NCBI RefSeq assembly: GCF_949628265.1 | Contig: NC_088789.1 | Span: 3,162,001 to 3,226,000 of the forward strand | Direction: 5' to 3' | From: Cloeon dipterum | Taxonomy: Eukaryota > Arthropoda > Insecta > Ephemeroptera > Baetidae | DNA: 64,000 bases | Shown here: positions 26,801-35,893 of the stretch, one piece after another | How positions within the stretch are numbered: position 1 is the first letter of the stretch | Layout of the letters: each line of letters opens with the position of its first letter | The notes under the pieces: model-generated | Seen by the model: the letters and a program-made list of their open reading frames with translations, nothing else | What the model was told of the DNA's origin: nothing | Database searches by the model: none | Position numbers and translations under genes: made by a program

Positions 26801-29800
26801 CTGCCCGAAGACGCGTTAGTCGAGAAGAAAGAGGACCCGACAGAGTTCAGCGCGAATGAGTCGAGCACGCAGTTTGGCGGATCAGGAAAGCCCGTCGTGG
26901 GAGCAATTCCTCTCAAGCGATTCTCTCCACCTTTATCATTCGTGGGTAAGCCATAAATCCGGCGCGTACACGCGCATAAAATGAGTCTTGAAAACCAAGC
27001 ATCTCGTAAAATTTAAGTCACTCAATATACTAAACTTAAAATATGAATGAAAACTTTGTTAAACACTAAAAGTGTACAACAGACGAGATCAAATTGAGAC
27101 AGAGTTAAAATTGTTCTTATCACAATCAAGGAAACGATACAAGTTAAACTTAAAATATACGTTGGGTTTAATTTAAACTCTATTGTATATTTGCTAAAAT
27201 TACAAATTAAAATTTGGAGTGAAAAACTTTAATAAATATTTTAATTTTTGTTGGTTTACGATTCGTGCTTGATCTTGATGTTTCGTTATTTTTAATACTA
27301 TGACAGAGATCAATTTTTGCAAGCAATGTGTCAAATCTAGCAATGCAACATGTCTAAAATTCCCAAACCTGTATATTTAAAAAATGCGATATATCGATTG
27401 TCAAAACTGACAAAAAAACTTCGCAGGCGGGTTTCTCCCTCGGCAGCCACTACTGACGGGCGAAAACCCGACCGCCGCCGTGCGCACCAGTCCAAATCCC
27501 AACGAAATCCTGACGTCGATGCCTCCGCAGCTGATTTCCATCACGACCTCAATGCCCGACATTGATCTGGACTCGCACACGGCCGAGGCGATCGTCTCCA
27601 CGACCAAGGACGTGCCCCTGGCATCGCACATCAGGGTTGCCCTGAACACGGGACCGATGCCGTGCACCTCCCCTGACGGCCGCCAGGTGAAGCACGGTGA
27701 CTTGCTGGCGCCCCCAGGCCCCTGTGAGGTCTGCAAGTGCGACCACGGAACCGTTCTCTGCCACGAGGAGCTAGAGTGCATGAAACTGATCAGAGGCGAG
27801 TGATTATTATTTAAAAGATCTATTTTTTCTGCCATGATGGTCTCCGGTTTGTTAAAAACTTTAGAACTAACGAGTTTAGAGTAATTAGTTATCAGGAGTG
27901 CCATAAAAGGTCCTAATCTGTTTTTCAAACTTCTCTAAAGCTTGCGGAAAGTTTTTTCTGCTGCCCTCATACACATTTAATAAATTAATTTGTACGTTAT
28001 TCCATTGCCTTCAAGCAGGAGAGGAATTTCGAAGTTGCAAGCTTGAAATGAGATTTTATAAGTTTGCCGATTTCCTTATCTTAAATTCTATTCGCTATTC
28101 GCTACTCGGGCGCTAAATAACACCCAAGGTTGAGCTTGGAGCTCCGAAACGCATTCCAGAGCTTAGACTAAAATGAGAAAGCATGTGCTAATTTTTTTAA
28201 CAAACAACCTTCTGGAAATAATCTTTAAGACTTAAGAATGGAAGCCACTCTTATCTGTGAAAGTCGAGGGATGATATTATTTGCTCTGCGAAAACCACTA
28301 AAAGCTCTATGAAACGAAGTTGTCAGAGCCAACTTGGTACTTTATTTTAAAAAGCAGTCCATTTGCGAAAAACAGCCGGCGAGAGCAGCTGCCAAGTCGA
28401 ACAGATGTATACAACTTGCTCTGCTCGACGGTCTAGAGTGTGGCCTATCTTCCCAACTCGCAGGCACTCTTCTCTTACTACACTTGAATCCGGCTGCCGC
28501 GCTATCGGAGCGCACGGGTCAAAAGCGCAAGATTAAAGGCGTATTTCATGCCGCTCCGCTGCTTTGATGTGGAGCCCGAAATAAAAATGCAGCGTGCCCG
28601 GGCATTGAGTTGCGCGCGCGGGCTTAACCAATTAAAATGCCGGCGCATTTCGGGTTGCGGGATGAAATTTTAATAAGGAAACTCTCCGCGCTCGCTTGTG
28701 CACTTTGCCGCGACTAAATCACGCAGCGGATCAAAAGACTTTCCGTTCAAATATTTGTTTAGTATAACGCGCGCCGCAACTGAATGGCCGCCACCGCCTT
28801 AAATTCCACTTCAAAAGCGTAATTAGCTGCGCCTATGGGCTTCTTAATGCTTTCCGGCCTGTTCTTGCCCATATACAAAACGTTTCTAATGAGGTCTTGG
28901 AATCAAGAAGTGCTTCCAACGAGGTAGTCAAGATTTAAAAGACCAATATCACGCTCCGATCCACCCCTGAACTTTCACACATATATGACAAAGGGATGTG
29001 GGGAAAATTATGAGAGTTAGATAAGTCGAATGACTGGTGGAATCTAATTTAGTAGTGATGAATTTTAAATCGAGAAATCAGTATTTTTAAATTAAAATTT
29101 TTCAATAGGACTACGTTTATAGTTAATATTATCTTGAGGCTTCAGCCGCGAGATTTGAGGTGATGGCTTAGCCGATTTTTTTGCCCGGCAGTGGCGACTG
29201 TCCATTTTTCTCGGCGGCTGGCGCAGCTGACAATCTTTTTAATGTAAAGTTTGACAGTGCTTAGCTGCCCAAAGGGCCGTAAGACAATTTTTTCCCCAAA
29301 ACTTTTTAATTTTTGACCTCTTTTCACCGGCGGCTTAACCAGATTCACGGCGGCTGGCGGCAGCCCACGTGACCCAAATTTTGCCGGCTAGTGCGGCAAC
29401 TTCCTGTTCGTTTCTAATAATCATTTTTAGTGTTCAAGAAAATTAAAATCTATAATAATAAAATTTGAAATTGTTTCTCTCCTTCAGGAAACGACGTGGA
29501 CATGCAGAAGCGGGTGGACACGACCGAGAGCAGCAACCTGCCGGTGGAGAGCAAGATTGCCAAGGACGAGCTGTCGTTCGACAGCGTGTTCAAATTCCTG
29601 TTCGACCCGCCGGCGTCCGCGTCCTCCTCCTTCGGCGGTGGCGGCGGCGGCGGATCGCACAAGCCTCCTGCCGCTGCGCCAGTCAGCAGGCCGTCGCCGC
29701 CGCGGGTGTCGCGGCCGAAGCCGGCCCCTGTGGGTGCGGCGGCCAACGCGATCGGCACCGGATTCAGGGTGGCCGGCTGCAACATCTACGGCCGCATGTA

Positions 29801-29894
29801 CCGGGTGGACAGGATCATTTCGGAGCTGTCGGATCAATGCCGCGAGTGCAAGTGCACCGAGCTGGGCGTCGAATGCCAACCCCTTTACTGCTGA
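11056..29894 (+). CDS. Secreted multi-VWC protein, 844 residues, 10 coding exons
   Basis: Exons: 11056-11134, 22415-22624, 24574-24663, 24719-24901, 25585-25824, 25883-25950, 26002-26732, 26788-26945, 27427-27795 and 29488-29894. They sum to 2535 nt (845 codons) with every junction in phase. Order: signal peptide (1-26 or so), VWC1 (32-96), linker, VWC2 (127-187), VWC3 (207-267), a Thr/Pro-rich mucin-like region with acidic patches (about 290-650), half-VWC4 (666-704), a Gly/Pro-rich linker, and half-VWC5 (807-844, ending LYC at the stop). VWC1-3 each have ten cysteines; the last two have only the first six. Known: tandem VWC domains bind BMP-type ligands in chordin, crossveinless-2 and kielin. 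Inferred: an extracellular ligand-binding or matrix protein, and a probable relative of the single-VWC gene upstream. The orthologue is not identified, and extra or alternative exons in the large introns cannot be excluded. Confidence 0.75.
16905..16927. repeat. (GCT)n trinucleotide repeat
   Basis: An uninterrupted run of GCT/CTG units within the large first intron. Its translated frames give poly-Gln, poly-Ala or poly-Leu shadows, but it lacks splice support and is taken as non-coding. Confidence 0.85.
20500..20528. repeat. (GA)n microsatellite, tract 1
   Basis: About 14 GA units in the large intron, downstream of CCG/CTG trinucleotide runs. GA tracts can bind GAGA-type factors in insects; whether this one does is unknown. 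Confidence 0.9.
22415..22624 (+). CDS. Exon 2 of the multi-VWC gene: VWC1
   Basis: A pyrimidine-rich acceptor (TTTTTTGCTCGCAG) precedes the exon and the donor G|GTAATA follows it. It is phase 1 at both ends. The ten VWC cysteines are in order: C-x(n)-CLSCVC, VC, VC, GC, CC and VC. The sequence between the sixth and seventh cysteines is Pro-rich (LPVPPPKG). Confidence 0.88.
23772..23810. repeat. (GA)n microsatellite, tract 2
   Basis: About 19 uninterrupted GA units inside the second coding intron (22625-24573). The rest of this intron holds nothing else that I could support. Confidence 0.92.
24574..24663 (+). CDS. Exon 3 of the multi-VWC gene: linker
   Basis: A 90-nt exon, phase 1 at both ends, bounded by GTGTGTGCAG and G|GTACGT. 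It encodes a polar, acidic 30-residue linker without cysteine between VWC1 and VWC2. Being symmetrical and small, it could be skipped without changing frame. Support is phase agreement on both sides plus good splice sites. Confidence 0.7.
24719..24901 (+). CDS. Exon 4 of the multi-VWC gene: VWC2
   Basis: The acceptor CGTTGCAG follows a 55-bp intron and the donor T|GTAAGA closes the exon. It is phase 1-1. The VWC signatures CEYCYC and TCCPVSYDC are intact, giving ten cysteines. Confidence 0.88.
24902..25584 (+). other. Intron between VWC2 and VWC3 exons
   Basis: A 683-bp AT-rich intron with nothing else recognisable in it. Confidence 0.6.
25585..25824 (+). CDS. Exon 5 of the multi-VWC gene: VWC3
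   Basis: The acceptor ATTTTGCAG and the perfect donor A|GTGAGT bound a phase 1-1 exon. A Thr/Pro/Ser-rich lead of about 19 residues precedes VWC3. The signatures CEHCYC and CCPVQYNC are close in sequence to those of VWC2, pointing to tandem exon duplication. Confidence 0.88.
25883..25950 (+). CDS. Exon 6 of the multi-VWC gene
   Basis: A 68-nt exon after a 58-bp intron. It enters in phase 1 and leaves in phase 0 at CAA|GTAAGC. It encodes a short polar linker with no recognisable motif. It is supported by phase agreement with both neighbours. Confidence 0.72.
26002..26945 (+). CDS. Exons 7 and 8 of the multi-VWC gene: mucin-like Thr-rich region
   Basis: Exon 7 is 26002-26732 and exon 8 is 26788-26945, separated by a 55-bp intron (phase 2). 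The region has no cysteine. Thr runs such as TSTKTPEVPKSTTSTT and TATTTTTTPAPATPTTT look like O-glycosylation segments, interleaved with acidic helix-like stretches. It works as an extended spacer between VWC3 and the C-terminal half-VWC domains. Confidence 0.8.
26946..27426 (+). other. Intron 8 of the multi-VWC gene
   Basis: A 481-bp AT-rich intron (G|GTAAGC...CTTCGCAG), phase 1. No element seen inside. Confidence 0.65.
27427..27795 (+). CDS. Exon 9 of the multi-VWC gene: half-VWC4
   Basis: The acceptor CTTCGCAG leads into about 79 residues of Pro/Thr-rich spacer, then six cysteines in the order of the first VWC subdomain (C, CEVCKC, LC, EC). The CC...C part is absent. The frame runs into TGA at 27801-27803 unless spliced. 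The only phase-consistent exit to the next exon is a GC donor (AGAG|GCGAGT) after 27795. If this splice is wrong, the protein would end here. Confidence 0.7.
27796..29487 (+). other. Probable GC-AG intron 9 of the multi-VWC gene
   Basis: It starts GCGAGT and ends TCTCTCCTTCAG; phase 1 on both sides. The 1.7-kb interior has no supported exon. GC-AG introns are a small minority class and usually have an otherwise strong donor, as here at +4 to +6 (AGT). Confidence 0.55.
29488..29894 (+). CDS. Exon 10 of the multi-VWC gene: terminal half-VWC5
   Basis: After the acceptor CTCCTTCAG the exon encodes a charged stretch and a Gly run (GGGGGGG). A basic Pro-rich linker with SRPSP and SRPKPAP follows, then GCNIYGR...CRECKC...ECQPLYC and TGA. 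Six cysteines match the first VWC subdomain only. Codons are strongly GC-ending. No donor was found before the stop that would extend the protein. A polyadenylation signal near the stop was not found; the nearest AATAAA is at about 31152. Confidence 0.75.
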
Positions 29895-32800
29895 GCACCC
29901 CCGTCAATCAATCAAACCGTGTCATGCGAATTTTCATATGCTCCCACTCTCTATGTATTTTTCTTTTGCCGCCTGCAGAAGCAGGCAGAGCCAGCGCCGC
30001 GCGTTCATAGCCAAAATCGATCATAAACGCTAGGGAACGAGTGATGCCGCGCTGTTTTCTGGGAATTCTCGCCACTATGTATTATTCACGGCGGGCGCCT
30101 CTTCGCGCAACATCTCGCTTGTGCTCGCATCAAATATTCGAAACGATCTCAAACGAGAAATTCGTCCAGCAGCTTTTTTAATCAATTCTCCGCCAAAATT
30201 TCGTTTTGACGGCCAGTATCATGGAAGGGTAGCTCAATTCGGGGGAACAACACAAAATTGAAATTAATAGGGATAGCATTTTCCAGCTCCGTGCATTGGC
30301 ATTTCGATTTTATAGATTTATGTTGTACCTGATAAGGACAAATTGGTTCGTAGCGCTCTCGAATTTTGTTACTCTCTTCAACAGTATGACCATATTGATT
30401 TTGGTACTCCACACAAATTTTATGTTAGTTCATAAGCTACAAAGAGGCTCAGCATTTGTAGAATTCCTTGTTATTTTAATTTCTTTTGTGTTACGGAAGA
30501 TTGTGCATTCCAATCAAAGACAAAAGTTCGTGTGACTCTATCCAGAAACGAGAATCAAGACGTTTTAAAAAGCAAATTGTGATTGAATTACCACGATAAG
30601 ACAAAGACGACTAGTGACTTGCTACCAAAACTACTGAAAAAATTAGAAATATCTCTTTAACACTATTTAGCACCTTCAGTTGCTGATATTTTTCAAATTG
30701 ATGACTTTCTGTTCGACTGACAAGCGACATTATTTTCTGCCTGCAAGATGCACAATCCTATCTTTCTCTTCCCTTTGTAAGCAAAATCAATAACCCCAAG
30801 TCCAATACAAACACTGTGTGGAAATTACTTGCCACTTTGCCCCCTTGTAGAGAGTGTAGTAAAGTGCCGAAAATGTTTATCGGCTGCTGCATTTTACGAC
30901 GCTCTACTCCATTCGTCTCTTTCACGTACACACTAACAAATCCAGCCGCATTTTAGTAGAAAGTAAGGAAACGTGTTTTAATATTGTAGCCATACATTTT
31001 CATACTTTGTGTGAATGGGGATTATTTTTATTGCACACAGCAGCAGCGCGCACACGCCTCTTCCTCACTTTTATTCTCGTCGTTCTTTTCCTCCCTTTCT
31101 CACTCGATTCCGAGCAGGAATAATAATGTGAAATGTGTGGGTGTGTGCAATAATAAAGAAAAACTGTGGAAATTGCTTTTAACGAGTAGCGGAATAAAAA
31201 ATAAACCTCATTTTTCTCGTTTAATATTCCAATGGCGTAGCTCCTCGCTGCCTTTTTTACGAGGCTGCATGGAAACTCTGCGTACGATGCTCTCGTAATT
31301 TTTTTTCACGCCGCGTCTGCACAAGAATTCGCAAGAATTGGACGCTCCAGAAACGCTATCAAAAGCATATTTGTGCTCCGAGGTAGAAGAGGGTCCGTTG
31401 GCAACAAGAAAAAATGTGACAATAACGACTACTTGCTGATAACAAATGTTTCTGCCTTCTGCAGAAAATTACATTCCATCGTAGGGGACTGAACAACGAC
31501 CAGCATTTTCTCTAATGGCCACGGCTACAAGCACCTTTGGGTATCAAATTTAAGATAACGACTTTCGGCATTTTGAAAGAAATATTTTCATCGTTTCCAC
31601 CGATGCTCCACAAAAAAAATGAATCTTCGCAGCCATATATCTCACAGGTAAGGGAGTAACAAACAAAAATAAATATCTCGTTGAAAATCAGATTTAAAAC
31701 ATTATTACCGACATTTAGTTTCCGAAAAGCATGGAATTGAATGATTTTAAGAAAGGCGTAGGAGCTGAAAAAAGAAAAGAACTGATAATTCCCTGTTTTG
31801 AAAGATTGGAAACTTGATTCAGATTATGGATTTAATACTGTCGTGTGTGAATAATTATGCAGACATTAACCTTAACCTTGCAGGCTGTGCGTATTTTCAA
31901 AGTTTTAATCCCGATGAAATTTTAAGCAAAGTTGAAAACTAAAGTAGTTAAAATCTCCATTTTCTCCATACCCCGGTGCCACTCCAGGCGGATGCTTTAA
32001 TTGCCAGCTATTAAAACAAATCCGAGCAGAGCTCCAGGAGGAAAATAATTCCTAATTAGCAAAATTTAGTCACCTCGCAGCCGAGTGAGGGCCCTGGGGA
32101 CGCATAATATTCCACTTTTGGGCGCGTTTGTATGCAAATTCAAGTTTCCGCGCTGTCAGAACGGATGAAAGGGGAGCCCGGCGCTGTTTGTTCGCAAGTT
32201 TTGAGCAGAGATAGAGAAAGGGGAGCAGAGTCAAAAAGATCTACTCTCGCAATTCGCGAACCCGAGAAGTTTGTTGGCGTTTTTTCTGCAATCTTTCCTC
32301 CGCACAGCTAGCCAACTGAGAAGGAGATCAGATTTTGTAATAACGAGAGCGCTTTGTCGGATTCGTCGGGCGGGCGAGTGGAAGAAAGATCTTGGATTGC
32401 CCTTTGAGACAAAAGAGGAGGGTGACTGGGAGCTTTTTTAATATAAACCGTGACTTTTGAGCCGCCTTTGTATGCGCTGCTCACTCAGATGGCTGCTCGT
32501 CGCGAGCCTCTGGGCTGTGCCGCTGCCGCTCCGGCTAGCACTGAGAGCACAGAGTATTGAATAAATGTCATCTTTACTCTGCCTGCTATTGCATTAAAGA
32601 ACGCGCTCGGCGCACCCTCCCTCGCGACCGCATGTATATTTAAAACGCCCTTTCGCATGTGCGAACACACAAAACAGACAGCACCGGCCTTTTCGCGGAA
32701 AAGCACCCGCACCCGGCCGGGCGCATGCTTGAGACGCGAAATGCAAGTAATGGATTGCTCCGCCGGATGTTTGCGAGCGTGCCGGCAGAAATTGGGGCTT

Positions 32801-34240
32801 GCTGCTATGTCGAAATGATAATCTTAATGACGCAGACTCCGACTTGAAAGAGATAAGAGAGCAGCCGAGGGGGCTTCTGTGTGCAAAGCAGGGCATGCAT
32901 GTGAGTTTGTTGTTTGTTGCCCGCTGTCAGCACCGCGCGCTTTCAAAGCGCAAAAAAAGCTTATCGCTCACGTTCATTCAACTCTGCTGTTTAATGGGAC
33001 AAGGTGACATAATTTCCAGCTGAGCGGCCTGATTGTTTTCGGAGTGGGTTACTTCCTTCAACCCCATGTGATCATCGCTCGTTCGGGAGAGGAGTGGCAA
33101 GACGCGAATTTGCGCGCAAGGGTGCACCGAGAGAGGGGACTCAAAGGATGCTTCAATTGAGCACATTGAATCTTGAGAGACTCTTGAATGAGACGTGCTC
33201 CATTCTCTAAATCTGATTTTTTAAGGCTTCGATTAGCAACACCAAAAACAGCTTCAGACTTAAAATTTTTTAAAAATCACAGCACTCGATGCTGATGACG
33301 AAATTGAAAGAGTAGATAATTCCACTTTACGATCATTCCATGCTGGTTTTATTTTATCTCATGTTCAAAGATGAAACAACTAAATAACAAAATAATCAGG
33401 ATGAAATTTCGTTTCAACTCACAATCAGCTACCATTTTTTCGGCATTACATTGATCTATTTGAATGTGATTAAATTTCACAGGGGATTGAAATGGATATT
33501 ATAATCAAAGTTCAGCTATTTAAGCGATAATATTAATTTTGACAAAAGAACGTGAAAGAGACGCGTTTTTACTCAACTTTAAAAGTATATAATTGAGCTG
33601 TGCTATATTTTGTGTCGGATACACAAAAGCCCAAAGGTATAATAAACTAAAAGGGTACAAAAAAAATGCAATCATCCCAACTAAAGTAAATTTTTTCAAT
33701 ATAAAAAGTCGATCAAAAATAGCTTTGAGCTGTTTATTATCTACTAAAAAGTCAACAACAGATTGTTTCTGAAAATGTGGTTTATTCGTTTTTAATATTT
33801 TATTTTGGTAGCATTTTTAGAATTTACTCAATTCATTTGTTCAATTGGTTTAAAATAATTTTATTGCACCCAAACTCGGGGAAAGTAACATAATAGCAGT
33901 AATTTTTACTTAAACTTCATAATTTCTATGCTATCAGAACACTTTTCATAGAAGAGCAACCTTTTTCCTGGATTTCAATAATCATCCAGTCTTCAACGGG
34001 ACACAGCAGCATCAATTGAACGTAATGGAGACCTGATCTTTGACTCGGAGCTGACTCGCTATCGAAAGGCGACGGGCCCACGTGTGCGAAATCAGCACAA
34101 GAGAGTGAAATAAATCTGGCGCGGCGAGTCCAGTGGAAAAACACGCGCGCGCGTCTTTTGATTCATTTCATTGAGGGGCTGCTGGGTCGGCGATCAATGT
34201 GCAGAAGGATCTGTGTTCTTTATTGAACCCGCAAGCGCCA
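29895..34240. other. Intergenic stretch between the multi-VWC gene and the Cys-rich gene
   Basis: 4.3 kb that probably includes the 3' untranslated region of the multi-VWC gene at its left end. I found no exon, RNA gene or repeat to support on either strand. Confidence 0.45.
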
Positions 34241-34392
34241 ACGAAAGGTGAGGGTGACGTGGGTGGGCGGCGGAGGTAGCCGCCAGCGGAGGCGGGGGTG
34301 CGGAGGGGGCGGGCAGGCGGGCGGGCGGGGGCGCAGACTCGTTGCTCGCGCTGCTCTCTCGGCTCAGTTTCAGTCGGTCCAGCGCGCCCGCC
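34241..34392 (+). promoter_or_regulatory. GC-rich promoter and 5' untranslated region of the Cys-rich secreted protein gene
   Basis: A strongly GC-rich stretch with GGGC repeats (about 34310-34332) is followed by two overlapping initiator-like sites, TCAGTT (34364-34369) and TCAGTC (34370-34375). These lie about 20-30 bases before the ATG at 34393. No TATA box was seen. A short leader is inferred. Confidence 0.5.
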
Positions 34393-35844
34393 ATGGCTCC
34401 ACGTCTCCTCCTCGCCCTGCTCCTCTTCACTGTTGTGAGTAGACCCTGAACTGGAGCCCCCGCTCGCCGCCCCCTCGCCCCCACCCGAACAGGGTGCGGG
34501 GGCGGGCGGCTGACGAACCGGGGGCCGAGGCGCCAGGCGCCCGGTGTCTCTTGTTTTCGTTTCGCGTGCCCGATGCTCTTTACATGGCGCTCTGCATGTG
34601 CTTGCTTGGATTCGCTCTTGCGGTCTTAATTATGAATTAATTTGAGCCCTGGAACTACGCTGCTCATAGCGTGGAGTAAACACGTTGGTATAGTTTCTTG
34701 AGGCAATGAGGGAAAAACGTGTCCGTTTTGTATTGACTTAATTTTTAAAAATTTCCCCCAATTCATTGGCTTTGTTTTCTAACAGTCTACTCCAGATTCA
34801 AATTTAGAATTAACTCTTCAACAGGGTGGGTGGTCAAGGAAAATTAAATTGAAATAATTAAGAAAACAATCCCATCTTGTCAAAGAGCCACTTTGCTTAT
34901 TTAGTTTCATTACTTGAATAGATTTCTCAGTTTTTGTTTCCTCTCCGAGAAACAGATTTTTTAGCATGCGCAACTTTAAGAATGAAACTAGTGCAAGTTT
35001 TAATAAAACGAGATAATTTAAAAAAAATCAGTCCCACTAACTTTAACTACAAAAGTTTTGATCGTGAGATAAAAAGTCAGTGTTGCAATTTTCCAGCAAC
35101 GCCAGTGTTGGTATCACTCCATCCATATCAACCATCCCCTTTTATCGCGAATTAACCTAATTACTTTCTCCGCGCTGAAATTTCCATTTCAAAAGCGGAG
35201 CCTGCTATGCATACGTCGAACGCAGCGGCAATTTACTGCGCTGCTGCAGCGAGCTCCATCTCATTTAACGCGGCAGGTTGCATAATGATGCACCTAGTTT
35301 TGCACTCGCGCGCGCACCGTCGAGGGAGCAGGCGAGGCGCACACGTACACATCGTGGCAGCGGCGGCGGCGGCGTCGGTTGAATGCATTTTAATTTAGGT
35401 CAGATAACAGCTGAGCCGATTTTCACCCTTTCGTCGACTGCTCCTTTCGCCCCGCGGCGGCGAGTACGAGACGAACAAAGTCCCCAGCCTCTACTCTCTT
35501 TCTCTCGCGAAAAAGTCATTTTGCCGGCGCTCTCGCGTACACAAACACGGCGGGCGGGCGGGCGGGCTTGTGGCAGCCGGACAAAAACGTGAACGCAAAT
35601 CCCGTGTGGTCCTCGACACGGGCATTAGCCTCTGAAAATTTAATCAAGCCCATTAACCCTTTGGCCGATCTAATACAATAAGCATGCAAGTTTAACGAGC
35701 AGCAGGTCACCGGAGCGACGAGAGCAACTAACCAACTAGCCCACCGACCGGCTGCTGCCGCTGCTCTGCTTGCTGCTGCCGCTCATACGCACGCATGAAT
35801 ACTTAAATTCAATGTGCCCATCCAATTTAGCTGCCCAGCAGCCA

Positions 35845-35893
<49 letters not shown>

